The notes: generated from the sequence alone by a model not told the origin. A DNA stretch of 64,000 nucleotides from Halorubellus salinus (GCF_020567525.1 NZ_JAJCVI010000001.1:124001-188000), one strand, 5' to 3'; positions 18,479 to 28,035 are shown, counted from the stretch's first letter. Numbers and translations are program-made.

Positions 18479-19231
18479 ATGGAAGTTCGCGACGCAACCG
18501 CCGACGACTTCGAAGCGATGCGCAGGACCGCTGCGGCGTCGATGCACGAGTCCTACGATTCGTTCCTCGACCCGGAGACCATCGACGCCGCGCTCGACGA
18601 ATGGTACGGTGCCGACACGCTCGCGGCGCAGGTGACCGCCGAGGGCGCGCTCCTGTACGTCGCCGTGGAGGACGGTGACGTCGTCGGCTTCGTGCAGGCG
18701 GAGACGGTGTCGAAGGACCCCGTGGAGGGACGCGTGCTCTGGTTGCACGTGCATCCGGACGCTCGCGGCGACGGCGTCGGGTCGCGCCTGTTCGTTCGCG
18801 CACAGGAGGCGCTCGTCGACGCGGGCGCGGAACGCATCACTGGCGTGGTGCTGGAGGGGAACGACCTCGGGACGGCGTTCTACGAGGGGCACGGGTTCAC
18901 GCGCGCCGGCGACCGCGAGGTCGAGGTCGGCGACGAGTCCTACGCCGAAGCGATCTACGTCCAGGGCGATTCCGGCGGGACGGAGTGGGAGAGCCTCGAC
19001 GAGTACGAGGTCGACGGCCGGTCGGTGTACGTGAGCTACAGCGAGGCCGACCGCGGGTCGAAGGGCCCGCTGTACACGGCGTACAGCGACCCGGGCCGCG
19101 AGCGCAAGTACGGGTTCTTCTGTGGCGCGTGCCACTCGTTCGACGTCTCGATGGACTCGATGGGGGTCGTCGAGTGTAACGACTGCGAGAACCGTCGGAA
19201 GGCGACGCGCTGGGACGCGTCGTACCTCTGA
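18479..19231 (+). CDS. GNAT acetyltransferase fused to DUF5816-like zinc-ribbon domain
   Basis: In this 250-residue protein residues 1-150 form a GNAT fold, with the acetyl-CoA loop in VHPDARGDGVGSRLF and the terminal motif NDLGTAFYEGHGF. Residues about 170-250 form a separate domain with two CxxC pairs (CGAC and CNDC, near 216 and 231) that probably bind zinc. The C-terminal domain resembles DUF5816 of haloarchaea. ATG at 18479 is used; the upstream 24 codons are hydrophobic and read through the promoter. It sits between the M14 deacylase and RimK, so it may acetylate or ligate the same metabolite or peptide; this is inference. Confidence 0.82.
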   Translation: MEVRDATADDFEAMRRTAAASMHESYDSFLDPETIDAALDEWYGADTLAAQVTAEGALLYVAVEDGDVVGFVQAETVSKDPVEGRVLWLHVHPDARGDGVGSRLFVRAQEALVDAGAERITGVVLEGNDLGTAFYEGHGFTRAGDREVEVGDESYAEAIYVQGDSGGTEWESLDEYEVDGRSVYVSYSEADRGSKGPLYTAYSDPGRERKYGFFCGACHSFDVSMDSMGVVECNDCENRRKATRWDASYL

Positions 19232-19442
19232 ACTCCGCGCGACTCATCCTCTGGCCGCTATCGTTCACGGCTCCCTGTCGTTCCAGGTTCAGGTCGCGCG
19301 AGACGGACAGCCGACGGCTTGGATACGAAAGCCGCCGCCGTCCGGCGGTCACGTCGAACCTGTCGGGGAAACAGTGACTGAGACCCTCACGCGCTTGGTA
19401 CGCGTCTATCAAGGAACGTTTTTGGAACCCCCGTGAGTGGGT

Positions 19443-20804
19443 ATGGACATGAACGGTTCTTCCGGTGTACGCGTCGGCGTTCTCAGCTTCCACAACAGCA
19501 AGGAGTCCAAGGCCATCTGTAACGCGGTCGAGGACCTCGGCCACGAACCCGAGTGGCTCCGCGAGGAGAACACGACGATCCGCGTTCGCGGTGACGACGT
19601 GGAGCTGACACCGGACGTCGACGTGGTCGCGAACCGGATGCTGCTCTCGAACACCGAGCAGCCCTGCGAGGAACTCGGTATCGCGAACACGATCCAGAGC
19701 CTGCGACCGATGCTGAACACGCCGAACGCGACGCTGCGTGCGTCCCACAAGTTCGCGACCGCCGGTGCGCTCGCGGAGGCGGACATCCAGGTCCCGGACG
19801 CGCTGATGGCACTGGACTCGATGGCGCTGAACGCCGCGCGCGACGACTTCGGCGAGGAAGCGGTGTACAAGACCGCCATCGGCACGCACGGTGGTGGGAC
19901 GTGGAAGGTCTCGCGCGACGAGCACGTGAACCCGAAGGTCGGGAACCGGTACGCGTTCCTGCAGTCGCTCATCGAGCGCGACGGCCAGAAGCACCGCGAC
20001 ATCCGCGTCTACGTCGTCGGCGACGAGGTCGTCGGCGCGATGTACCGGTACGCGCCGGACAACGACTGGCGGACGAACGTCGCACTCGGTGGGAGCGTCG
20101 AGGACGCGACCGACGACCTCCCCGAGGAGGTCGTCGACATCGCGACGAAGGCCTCCGAGGTCGTCGGCCTGGACTACGCGGGCGTCGACATCGTCGAAGG
20201 GAACGACGGCTGGTTCGTCCTCGAGGTGAACCCGACCGCGGGCTTCAAGGGCCTGTACGAGGCGACGGGGCGGAGTCCGGCGCCGTACATCGCGAAGCTC
20301 GCCATCGAGCGCGCCGGGGGGACGGTCGACCAGGAGCGCGTTCGCGAGCTGTCGGCGACCCTCGACGATTCGGTGCCGTCGTGTAAGCCGCGGCTGCCGA
20401 CGTCGGACTCGGACGAACCCGTCATCGTCGGGTACACCGAGGAGGTCGTCGTGCACGGCACGCAGGGCTCGAAGACGGTGGTCGCGAAGTCAGACACGGG
20501 CGCGACGCGGACGAGCATCGACACGAGTCTCGCCGCGGAGATCGGCGCGGGCCCGATCAAGTCCGTGATGAAGGTGAAGTCCGGGAGCCTCAAGTCCGGG
20601 AAGTCCCGGCCGGTCGTCGACCTCGTGGTCGGCGTCGGCGGCCGCCAGCACACGGTCACGGCGAGCGTCGAGGACCGCAGTCACATGGACTACCCGCTCC
20701 TGCTCGGCCGGGATATCCTCGGGAACTACCAGGTCGACGTCTCCAAGCGCGTCGACGGGAGCGACGAGGCGAACGAGGAAGAGGAAGAGAGCCTCGAGGA
20801 GTAG
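19443..20804 (+). CDS. rimK: RimK-like ATP-grasp amidoligase fused to retropepsin-like (ATP-dependent zinc) protease domain
   Basis: In this 453-residue protein residues about 8-300 are a RimK-type ATP-grasp ligase (KTAIGTHGGGTWKVSRDEH, VGDEVVGAMYRYA and the Mg site VLEVNPTAGFKGLYEA), which adds amino acids such as glutamate to a protein or small-molecule terminus. Residues about 320-435 are the RimK-associated aspartyl protease domain (PF05618-like), with KSDTGATRTSID as the active-site Asp motif and DYPLLLGRDIL. Fusion of ligase and protease suggests a conjugation-trimming cycle. ATG at 19443 or 19449 may be the start; a GTG at 19437 is also possible. It ends next to azlD, which runs in the opposite direction. 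Confidence 0.9.
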   Translation: MDMNGSSGVRVGVLSFHNSKESKAICNAVEDLGHEPEWLREENTTIRVRGDDVELTPDVDVVANRMLLSNTEQPCEELGIANTIQSLRPMLNTPNATLRASHKFATAGALAEADIQVPDALMALDSMALNAARDDFGEEAVYKTAIGTHGGGTWKVSRDEHVNPKVGNRYAFLQSLIERDGQKHRDIRVYVVGDEVVGAMYRYAPDNDWRTNVALGGSVEDATDDLPEEVVDIATKASEVVGLDYAGVDIVEGNDGWFVLEVNPTAGFKGLYEATGRSPAPYIAKLAIERAGGTVDQERVRELSATLDDSVPSCKPRLPTSDSDEPVIVGYTEEVVVHGTQGSKTVVAKSDTGATRTSIDTSLAAEIGAGPIKSVMKVKSGSLKSGKSRPVVDLVVGVGGRQHTVTASVEDRSHMDYPLLLGRDILGNYQVDVSKRVDGSDEANEEEEESLEE

Positions 20805-21143
20805 TCAGAGCGCTTCGAGCGTCCAGAGCGCGAGCATCCCGACGGTGATGGTCGCGGGTACGTTCTCCGTCTTCCAGGCGACGAGCGCTGCGAGTGCCGC
20901 GGCCGGGAGTTTCGGCGAGTACGCGACCGCGGGGAGGACCGTGGCCGTTGGTTCGACGACGACGACCGCGGGGACGACGAGCGCGGCGAGGACGGCTGCG
21001 GGAACGAACTCGAGTGCGCGTTCGAGCCCGGGTGGAATCTCGTCGACGCGGCCGACGACGACGACGAACGACGCCTTGAGCGCGAACGTCCCGAGCCCGC
21101 CGGCGAGGACGACGAGCCAGAGGGTGGCGTCGCCGGCGGTCAC
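20805..21143 (-). CDS. azlD: AzlD-like branched-chain amino acid exporter small subunit
   Basis: This 112-residue protein has four hydrophobic segments and the AzlD pattern (TFALKASFVVVVGRVDEIPP, then LEFVPAAVLAALVVPA). It works with AzlC to export branched-chain amino acids or analogues. The start codon is GTG at 21143, overlapping the azlC stop (GTGA), which indicates coupled translation. The stop abuts the RimK gene end tail to tail. Confidence 0.88.
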   Translation of the reverse strand: MTAGDATLWLVVLAGGLGTFALKASFVVVVGRVDEIPPGLERALEFVPAAVLAALVVPAVVVVEPTATVLPAVAYSPKLPAAALAALVAWKTENVPATITVGMLALWTLEAL

Positions 21144-21859
21144 GAGCCGTCACCTGCCGGTGCGTCGTTCGGGTCGTTGCGGGTGACCTCGAGCGCGGTC
21201 GCGGCGACGACACCGAGGAGTGCGGCGACGACGAGCGAGACGTCGTACGGGAGGTTCGTGCCGACGACGGTGCCGACGCCGCCGACGACGGCGGCGACCG
21301 CGCTCGGTGCGCCCTTGACGTTCGGGACGAGGAGCGTGAGGAACGTCAGCGGGATGGCGAACTCGAGCGAGAGCCCTGGTGGGACTTGCGCGCCGACGAG
21401 GACGCCCGTTATCGTCGAGAGCTGCCACGCCACCCAGAGCGTCGCGGCGGCGCCGACGAAGTACCACTTGCGACGCGATGGACTCCGGTCGTGCTCCTGG
21501 TAGTCGACGAGCGCGACCGCGTACGCCTGGTCGGTCATGAGGTACGCCAGGAACGCGCGCCAGCGACTGGAGAACGCCCGGAAGTGCGGAGCGATGCTCG
21601 CGGCGTACATCGGATAGCGGAGGTTCACGACGAGGATGGTCGCGACGACCACGGCTGCGGGTGCGCCTCGGGCGAGCAACTCGACGGCGGCGAGCTGGGC
21701 GGCGCCCGCGAACACGACCGCGGACATCGCCGCGGCGACGGTCGGCGGGAGGCCGCGGTCGACGGCGGTGACGCCGTAGACGAGCCCGAACGGGACGACG
21801 CCGAGGAGGAACGGGCTGATTGCTCGCACGCCGTCGAGCGCGTCGGCGCGAGCGCTCAC
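21140..21859 (-). CDS. azlC: AzlC-like branched-chain amino acid exporter large subunit
   Basis: This 239-residue, multi-helix membrane protein matches AzlC (ISPFLLGVVPFGLVYGVTAV, AAQLAAVELLARGA, NLRYPMYAASIAPHF and YLMTDQAYAV). GTG at 21859 is chosen because GGTGAT lies just upstream as a likely ribosome binding site; GTG at 21880 is an alternative that adds seven residues. It forms a two-gene unit with azlD. A conserved Asp in LMTDQAYA is typical of the family. Confidence 0.88.
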   Translation of the reverse strand: MSARADALDGVRAISPFLLGVVPFGLVYGVTAVDRGLPPTVAAAMSAVVFAGAAQLAAVELLARGAPAAVVVATILVVNLRYPMYAASIAPHFRAFSSRWRAFLAYLMTDQAYAVALVDYQEHDRSPSRRKWYFVGAAATLWVAWQLSTITGVLVGAQVPPGLSLEFAIPLTFLTLLVPNVKGAPSAVAAVVGGVGTVVGTNLPYDVSLVVAALLGVVAATALEVTRNDPNDAPAGDGS

Positions 21860-21984
21860 GCCGACATCACCAGCAGCCACGCTCGCGTCTGGGTCATGGC
21901 AGAATCCGACGACGCCCCCACCAATCGGTCTTTGGGTCGGGGCAGTCGCGACGGTCGATGCGACCGGTCCGGTCGGAGTCGCGG

Positions 21985-22623
21985 TCAGTCCTCGACGACC
22001 TCGTCGACGCTCTCGGCGAGGTCCTCGTCGACGCGCCAGAGGTAGAGGCTCGCGTAGCTCCGATAGGGCTTCCAGCGTTCGGCGCGCTCGCGCATCTCGC
22101 TCCGGGTGAGGTCCTCGCCGTCGGGGAACACGCGCTGCATGCCCTTGCGGATGCCGAGGTCGCCGACGGGGAAGACGTCCTCGCGGCCGAGCGCGAACAA
22201 CAGTTGCATGTTCGCGGTCCACTCGCCGACGCCCGTGATGGCGGTGAGGGCGTCCCGAACCGCGTCGTCGCGCTCGTCGGCGAAGGACTCGACGCTGTAC
22301 CCGTGTTCGGTGAACGCGTCCGCGACTTCGTTCACGTACCGCGTCTTCTGACGCGACAGTCCCGCGTCCCTGAGGACGTCGTCGTCGGCGGCCCGGATGC
22401 CGGCGGGCGTCACGTCGACCGCGTCGAACAGGCGCTCGCGGGTCGCGGCGGCGCTCGCCATCGACACCTGCTGGCGGAGGATGGACGTGACGAGGCGCTC
22501 GAAGAGGTCGTCGGCGGTCTCGACGTGCAACTCGCCGTGTTCGGCGATCAAGGGGCCGAGTATCTCGTCGCTCCGGAGGAACGCGTGCGGGTCACTCGCG
22601 GCTGGCTCGGCGTCGTCTGACAC
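21985..22623 (-). CDS. AlkA-like DNA-3-methyladenine glycosylase (HhH-GPD)
   Basis: This protein of about 212 residues removes alkylated bases in base excision repair. The helix-hairpin-helix is LTAITGVGEWTANMQLLFAL, followed by the catalytic Asp in FPVGDLGIRKGMQRVF. The N-terminal FERLVTSILRQQVSMASA matches the glycosylase fold. GTG at 22623 is taken as the start; GTG at 22659 would add 12 residues. No iron-sulfur cysteines are present, in keeping with the AlkA/MPG-II type. Confidence 0.88.
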   Translation of the reverse strand: MSDDAEPAASDPHAFLRSDEILGPLIAEHGELHVETADDLFERLVTSILRQQVSMASAAATRERLFDAVDVTPAGIRAADDDVLRDAGLSRQKTRYVNEVADAFTEHGYSVESFADERDDAVRDALTAITGVGEWTANMQLLFALGREDVFPVGDLGIRKGMQRVFPDGEDLTRSEMRERAERWKPYRSYASLYLWRVDEDLAESVDEVVED

Positions 22624-22888
22624 GAGCGAGCGTACGCCCTCCTGGCGGTTAGCGTTCACGGACGCTGGCGCGCTCCGCCGCGGCGCACGAACCGCTCGCG
22701 TCCGCGTACGTCGGCGTCTACAGCGACGCCGTCGACGTCGACTACGAGCAGGGGAGCGCGTCGTCGTTCGGCGCGTCCTGAGGGGGTCGACGACGCGTCT
22801 CGCGCCTGTCGACCCGGGAGGAGTTGCCGGGACACGCCATCACTCACCACACCGATAGCATCAGGTATCCGAGGAGAGTACTGTCGGT

Positions 22889-23296
22889 ATGGAGAACACT
22901 ACCGGCAGCGTCCGGTCGTGGCTGCTCGCCACAGTCGACTTCGCGTTCGCCTTCCTCGGCGTCGCCGCCATCGCGTACCCGACCCTCGCACTGGCTGGCG
23001 CACTCGTCGGGTCACCGACCCTCCGAGCGCTCGTTCCCGTCCTCACGTTCGTCCTCGCGTTCGGCGCGAGCTACCCGTACGTCGCCGGCGACTGGTCGCT
23101 CGGCCGCCTCGGCGAGTTCCTGTTCGTCGCCGTCGCCGGGTCGCTCGCGTGGGGCGCACTCGTCGCCGGCGTCGTCCTCGCCCTCGACCTCGCCACCGTC
23201 CCCGGCGACCCCGCACCCATCGCGACCGCGTGGACGCTCGCCCTCGCCACCGCGTACGCCGTCGTCTACTGGCAGGAACGCCAACTCTTCCGGTGA
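22889..23296 (+). CDS. four-helix membrane protein, paralog of the next gene
   Basis: This 135-residue protein has four hydrophobic segments, and its C-terminus (WTLALATAYAVVYWQERQLF) is nearly the same as that of the following gene. It has an acidic N-terminus and no recognisable functional motif. The two genes share length, topology and ending, so they probably arose by tandem duplication. The function is unknown. Confidence 0.72.
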   Translation: MENTTGSVRSWLLATVDFAFAFLGVAAIAYPTLALAGALVGSPTLRALVPVLTFVLAFGASYPYVAGDWSLGRLGEFLFVAVAGSLAWGALVAGVVLALDLATVPGDPAPIATAWTLALATAYAVVYWQERQLFR

Positions 23297-23337
23297 CACC
23301 GGCGGGGACGACTCGATCCAGCGAGGGTCGCGACTCG

Positions 23338-23401
23338 GTCCACCGACGGCCACGACCCGGTCCCCCGACGAGCGAGACCTCGTCCACCGACGGCCACGAC
23401 C
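23338..23401. repeat. short direct repeat between membrane paralogs
   Basis: GTCCACCGACGGCCACGACC occurs twice, near 23338-23357 and 23382-23401, in the gap between the paralogous genes. It may be residue of the duplication that created them. Confidence 0.6.
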
Positions 23402-23444
23402 GCGGACCGAAACCCTCAGGGGACCGAGCGGCGACCACCTGAGC

Positions 23445-23846
23445 ATGGCCGACCTCGAACAACGACTGCAGGCGTGGTTCGGTTTCGGCGTCGAGGTCGT
23501 GTACACGTTCTTCGCGTTCGTCCTCGTCTCGCTCCCGTTCCTCGCCCTCGGCGACGACGCGTTCGGCGAACCACTCGGCGCTATCGTCACCCCGCTCGCG
23601 TTCGGCATCGGCGTCGTCGGAACCGCCGCGTTCGAACTCGGGACGTACTCCTTCGACCGCCTCGGGCACTTCGTCGTCGCCGCATTCGCCGCCGCCATCG
23701 GTTGGGTGCTCGTCGTCTCCACGCTCGTCCTCGTCTTCGACCTCTGGCGTGCGCCCCGAGACCCGCTCCCGATGTTCGTCGCGTGGTCGCTCTCGCTCGC
23801 CACCGCGTACCTCCTCGTCTACCGCGGCGAGGACGCACTCGCCTGA
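23445..23846 (+). CDS. four-helix membrane protein, paralog of the previous gene
   Basis: This 133-residue protein starts at ATG 23445 (MADLEQRLQAWFGFG). It has four hydrophobic segments and ends WSLSLATAYLLVYRGEDALA, matching the preceding gene. It lies 148 bp downstream on the same strand. No family name is recognised; the halophilic composition and paralogy support it as real. Confidence 0.72.
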   Translation: MADLEQRLQAWFGFGVEVVYTFFAFVLVSLPFLALGDDAFGEPLGAIVTPLAFGIGVVGTAAFELGTYSFDRLGHFVVAAFAAAIGWVLVVSTLVLVFDLWRAPRDPLPMFVAWSLSLATAYLLVYRGEDALA

Positions 23847-23915
23847 CGCGCTCGATTCCCCAGGTGGGTCGCCTCCGCGGGTCGTTCGTCGCCTCGGGTC
23901 GGTCGCCTTCGCGGG

Positions 23916-24647
23916 TCACTGCTTGGCGAGCGTCACCGTGTACGCGTGCTCCCAGCCCTCGCCACCCTCGCGTATCGACTCGACCGTCCACGCAGTGTCG
24001 GCGACGGCGTCCCGGACGTCGTCGGGCGTGAACAGCTGGAAGAGCCACGGCTTGCCGAGCTGCTCGTCGTACTCGTACTGGACGACGCGGAACGCGTGCT
24101 CGCCGGCGGGGTCCTCGCGGAACCCGAACAGGTCGCGTGTCCGCTCGTGGTCGGGGTCGTAGCCGTCGAAGACCGCGGTCGCATCCGGCGTCGTCACGTG
24201 CGTGAGGTCGCCGAGGAACGCCCGCAGTCCCGGGAGCGACTTCGCGATACCGACCTGTGTGCCGACGCTGTACGCCCCGCGGAACGCGTCGCGCTCGAAG
24301 TGCTCGCGGAGCGAGAACATGTCCGCCTGCACGACGCGGTCGACGCCGCGGTCGCGGAGGACTGACGCGAGCAACTCGCTCGGCTCCACCGCGCTGACCG
24401 CCGGTCGTTCGCCGTCGGGAGCCGTCGCGTGCTCCTGGACCGCGAGCGCCTGCCGGCCTGCGCCCGCCCCAAGGTCCAGGACCGGAGCGTCGAGCCCGGC
24501 GAGCGCGTCACCGTCCTCCAGCGACCACGCCTCGAAGTACCCCGCGACCCCGTGCTCGACCGGCTCCTCGCCGTCGCGGTACCGGAGCGGGCCGTCGTAC
24601 TCGTCGTGGAACCATTCGTGGAGCGCTCGCGCGAACACGTCCGTCAC
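23916..24647 (-). CDS. class I SAM-dependent methyltransferase
   Basis: In this protein of about 243 residues the SAM-binding motif I is PVLDLGAGAGRQALAV, followed by an acidic strand end (SAVEPSELLASV) and motif IV-like AVFDGYDPDHERTRDLFG. It resembles haloarchaeal small-molecule methyltransferases; the substrate is unknown. GTG at 24647 is chosen (VTDVFARALHEWFHDEYDG); a longer start would add an Arg/Pro-rich stretch. It ends convergently with the paralog gene above. Confidence 0.85.
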   Translation of the reverse strand: MTDVFARALHEWFHDEYDGPLRYRDGEEPVEHGVAGYFEAWSLEDGDALAGLDAPVLDLGAGAGRQALAVQEHATAPDGERPAVSAVEPSELLASVLRDRGVDRVVQADMFSLREHFERDAFRGAYSVGTQVGIAKSLPGLRAFLGDLTHVTTPDATAVFDGYDPDHERTRDLFGFREDPAGEHAFRVVQYEYDEQLGKPWLFQLFTPDDVRDAVADTAWTVESIREGGEGWEHAYTVTLAKQ

Positions 24648-24754
24648 GGAGACCGCTGCTCGTGGACGAGGCAAAAAACGTGCAGCCGGTGTGGGAATCA
24701 CCCACGTCGTTCAGAGGTCGGTCGCCGACGCCGACCGGTCGCCGGACGCGACGG

Positions 24755-25906
24755 TCAGTAGCCCTTGCCGAGGAGTTCGCGCGCGATGATGTTCTTCTGG
24801 ATCTCCGTCGTGCCCTCGTAGATCTGCGTGATCTTCGCGTCGCGGTAGAACCGCTCCACGGGGAAGTCGTTCACGAACCCGGCGCCGCCGTGGATCTGGA
24901 CGGCCTCGTTCGCGACGTCGACCGCGACGCGCGACCCGAACTCCTTGGCCATCGACGCGAGCTGCGTGATGTCCTCGCCCTGGTCGACGTTCCACGCGGC
25001 CTTGTACGTAAGCATGCGCGCCGCCTCGGTGCGCGTGTGCATGTCGGCGAGCTTGTGCTGGATGGCCTGGAAGTCGCTGATGGGGCGGTCGAACTGCTCG
25101 CGCTCCTGCGCGTAGGAGAGCGCCGCCTCGCTCGCGCCCTTCGCGATACCGACGCCCTGCGCGGCGACGGCGGTACGGGTCTCGTCGAAGAACTGCATCT
25201 GCTGGAGGAAGCCCATGCCGCGGTTCCCGATGAGGTTCTCCTCGGGGACGCGCACGTCGTTCAGCATGAGTTCCGCGGTGTCGCTCGCGCGGATGCCGAG
25301 CTTGCCCGTGATCTTGTCCGCCTCGAACCCGTCGCGGTCGGACTCGACGACGATCTGACTGAAGCCGTTGTAGCGGCCCTCGGCGTCCGGGTCGGTCTCG
25401 CAGAGGACGACGTAGTAGTCGCCGATGGAGCCGTTCGTGATCCACATCTTGTTCCCGTTGATGACCCACTCGTCGCCGTCCTTCTCCGCCTGCGTCGAGA
25501 CGGAGGAGACGTCGCTGCCAGTGTCGGGTTCGCTGATCGCGGCGCCCATGATCGCGTCACCCGTCGGGATGGGTTCGAGGAAGCGCTCCTTCTGGTCCTC
25601 GGTCCCGAACTCCATGATGGCGTCCGCGCCGAAGCTCGTGGACGTCAGGGAGAGGCCGATGCCGGGGTCGACCGCGAACAGTTCCTCGGTGATGAGCGCG
25701 GACTCGAGGTTGCCGTAGTCGGCGCCGCCGTACTCGAAGGGGATGTGCGCGCCGAGCAGGCCCGCGTCCGCGGCCTTGTCGATGATCTCCCACGGGTACT
25801 TCTCCTCGACGTCGTACTCCTGGGCGACCGGTTCGATCTCGTTCTCGGCGAATCGAGCGACCTCTTCCTTGATCTGTTTCTGCTCGTCTGAGAGCGCGAA
25901 GTCCAT
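24755..25906 (-). CDS. acyl-CoA dehydrogenase
   Basis: This 383-residue FAD enzyme carries out the first step of beta-oxidation, forming trans-2-enoyl-CoA. [16 protein letters not shown] contacts FAD and substrate, [15 protein letters not shown] is the family signature, and the catalytic base Glu lies in [16 protein letters not shown] near the C-terminus. It is divergently transcribed from the HCDH-ECH fusion over a 116-bp shared promoter region, so both arms of beta-oxidation may be co-regulated. Confidence 0.96.
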   Translation of the reverse strand: MDFALSDEQKQIKEEVARFAENEIEPVAQEYDVEEKYPWEIIDKAADAGLLGAHIPFEYGGADYGNLESALITEELFAVDPGIGLSLTSTSFGADAIMEFGTEDQKERFLEPIPTGDAIMGAAISEPDTGSDVSSVSTQAEKDGDEWVINGNKMWITNGSIGDYYVVLCETDPDAEGRYNGFSQIVVESDRDGFEADKITGKLGIRASDTAELMLNDVRVPEENLIGNRGMGFLQQMQFFDETRTAVAAQGVGIAKGASEAALSYAQEREQFDRPISDFQAIQHKLADMHTRTEAARMLTYKAAWNVDQGEDITQLASMAKEFGSRVAVDVANEAVQIHGGAGFVNDFPVERFYRDAKITQIYEGTTEIQKNIIARELLGKGY

Positions 25907-26022
25907 AGTAAATCATTAACGCATTGTTCGTTAAAAAGGTATGCACCCGCCGGTAAACTAGACAGGAGTTGGTGGACTCGCTAAGGGAAACCTTGAAACG
26001 ATTGCCAGTTGACTTCTCGTCC
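25907..26022. promoter_or_regulatory. shared promoter of the beta-oxidation pair
   Basis: This 116-bp gap separates the divergent acyl-CoA dehydrogenase and HCDH-ECH genes. AT-rich CATTAACGCATTGTTCGTTA at about 25914-25933 contains an imperfect inverted repeat TTAACG/CGTTAA and could bind a fatty-acid regulator. Promoter identity is inferred from position and composition. Confidence 0.45.
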
Positions 26023-28008
26023 ATGGAGTTGGAAGAAGTCAACACCGTCGCAGTTCTCGGCGCAGGTAACATGGGCCACGGTATCGCGGAGGTCGCGGCC
26101 CTCGCCGGCTACGACGTCAACATGCGGGACATCAAGGAGGAGTTCGTCCAGGGTGGCTACGAGAAAATCGAGTGGTCGCTCGGCAAGCTCGCGGACAGCG
26201 AGCAGATCACGGAGACCGACGCCGACGACGCACTCGACCGCGTCACACCCCTCGTCGACCTCGAGGAGACCGTCTCGGACGCCGACGTCGTCATCGAGGC
26301 CGTCCCCGAGCGCATGGACGTCAAGGAGGACACGTGGACGGACGTCGAGGAGTACGCGCCCGACCACACCGTCTTCACGACGAACACGTCCTCGCTCTCG
26401 ATCACGGACCTCTCCGAGTTCACCGAGCGCCCCGAAGCGTTCTGCGGGATGCACTTCTTCAACCCGCCGATCCGCATGGACCTCGTCGAGGTCATCTCCG
26501 GCGAGCACACGGACACCGAGACCCTCGACCTCGTCGAGGCCCTCGCCGAGGACTTCGGGAAGACGCCCGTCCGCGTCCGCAAGGACGTTCCCGGGTTCAT
26601 CGTGAACCGCATCCTCGTCCCCCTGATGAACGAGGCCGCGTGGCTCGTCGACGAGGGCGTCGCCACCATCGAGGAGGTCGACGCGACCACGAAGTTCGAC
26701 ATCGGCCTGCCGATGGGGAGCTTCGAGCTCTCGGACTACGTCGGCATCGACGTCGGCTACCACGTCCTCGACTACATGCACGAGGTCGCCGGTGACCGCT
26801 ACGAGCCCGCGCCGATGATGGTCGAGAAGGTCGAGAACGAGGAGTTCGGCCAGAAGTCCGGGAAGGGCTTCTACGACTACGAGGACGGCGACGGCGCGGA
26901 GGTCCCGATGGACGACGACCTGTTCAGCGAGACCGTCAAGGAGCGCCTGCTCGCGGCGCTCGCGAACGAGGTCGCGTTCCTCGTCGGCGACGACGTCGCC
27001 AGCCCCGAGGAGATCGACACCGCCGTGAAGCTCGGCGGGCGCTGGCCGAAGGGCCCGGCGAAGTTCGCGGACGAGTACGGCGTCGCACGCCTCGCGGAGG
27101 CGCTCGAGGAAGCCTACGAGGAGAACGGGCATCCGCGCTACGAGGCGTTCGACCACCTGGCGACGGTCGCGGAGGAAGGCGGGTTCTACGACGACGACGG
27201 CGACGACGAGGACGGCGCGGTCGACTTCGAGACGCTCGAACTCACGTACCCCGCGGACAAGGTCGCGCAGATCGAGCTCTCCCGGCCGCAGCAGATGAAC
27301 TCCATCAGCCTGGAACTCATCGAGGAACTCGACGCGGCCATCGACGTGGTCGACGAGGACGACGACGTCCGCGCGCTCCTCCTGACGGGCGCGGGCTCGA
27401 AGGCGTTCTCCGCGGGCGCGGACTTCATGAGCATCGCCGGCGGCGGCGCCGACCCCTTCGGCGCGGTCGAGCTCTCGAAGTACGGCCAGGAGACGTTCGG
27501 GCGCCTCGAGGAGATCGAGATGCCCGTCGTCGCCGCCATCGACGGCTACTGTCTCGGCGGCGGGATGGAGCTCGCGACGTGCGCCGACGTCCGCGTCGCC
27601 TCCTCGCGCTCCGAGTTCGGGCAGCCCGAGTTCAACCTCGGCCTCCTCCCGGGATGGGGTGGCACGCAGCGCCTCCAGCGGATCGTCGGCATGGGGCGCG
27701 CGAAGGAGATCATCTTCACCGCCGAGCGCTTCCCCGCCGAGGAGATGGAAGGGTTCGGGTTCGTGAACGAGGTCTACGACGCCGAGTCCTTCGACGAGGA
27801 GGCGCTCGCGTACGCCGAGAAGCTCGCCGGTGGCCCGCCGCTCGCACAGCGCTTCACGAAGCGCGCGATGCACAAGGGCTGGGACAACCACGAGGCCGGC
27901 CTCGAAGTCGAGTCCATGGGCTTCGGGCACGTCGTCGGCAGCGAGGACGTCCACGAGGGCATCAACGCGTTCTTCGGCGACGACGACCCCGAGTTCGAAG
28001 GGAAGTAA
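26023..28008 (+). CDS. 3-hydroxyacyl-CoA dehydrogenase / enoyl-CoA hydratase fusion
   Basis: In this 661-residue bifunctional enzyme residues 1-390 form an NAD-dependent 3-hydroxyacyl-CoA dehydrogenase, with the Rossmann motif VLGAGNMGHGIAEVAAL and catalytic region MHFFNPPIRMDLVEVISG. Residues about 405-660 form an enoyl-CoA hydratase (crotonase) with the oxyanion hole in AFSAGADFMSI and catalytic Glu in the region GGGMELATCADVRVA to FGQPEFNLGLLPGWGGTQRL. The order HCDH then ECH is the reverse of bacterial FadB and typical of archaea. ATG at 26023 follows a TTGAAACG-containing leader. Confidence 0.96.
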   Translation: MELEEVNTVAVLGAGNMGHGIAEVAALAGYDVNMRDIKEEFVQGGYEKIEWSLGKLADSEQITETDADDALDRVTPLVDLEETVSDADVVIEAVPERMDVKEDTWTDVEEYAPDHTVFTTNTSSLSITDLSEFTERPEAFCGMHFFNPPIRMDLVEVISGEHTDTETLDLVEALAEDFGKTPVRVRKDVPGFIVNRILVPLMNEAAWLVDEGVATIEEVDATTKFDIGLPMGSFELSDYVGIDVGYHVLDYMHEVAGDRYEPAPMMVEKVENEEFGQKSGKGFYDYEDGDGAEVPMDDDLFSETVKERLLAALANEVAFLVGDDVASPEEIDTAVKLGGRWPKGPAKFADEYGVARLAEALEEAYEENGHPRYEAFDHLATVAEEGGFYDDDGDDEDGAVDFETLELTYPADKVAQIELSRPQQMNSISLELIEELDAAIDVVDEDDDVRALLLTGAGSKAFSAGADFMSIAGGGADPFGAVELSKYGQETFGRLEEIEMPVVAAIDGYCLGGGMELATCADVRVASSRSEFGQPEFNLGLLPGWGGTQRLQRIVGMGRAKEIIFTAERFPAEEMEGFGFVNEVYDAESFDEEALAYAEKLAGGPPLAQRFTKRAMHKGWDNHEAGLEVESMGFGHVVGSEDVHEGINAFFGDDDPEFEGK

Positions 28009-28035
28009 TCGCCTGACGGCGACCTCGCGGTTCCG

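Noticed and set aside
25981-27954. 657-codon minus-strand frame across the HCDH-ECH gene
   Set aside because: It is antisense to a clear bifunctional enzyme and its translation is low-complexity Leu/Val/Arg/Glu sequence without domains.
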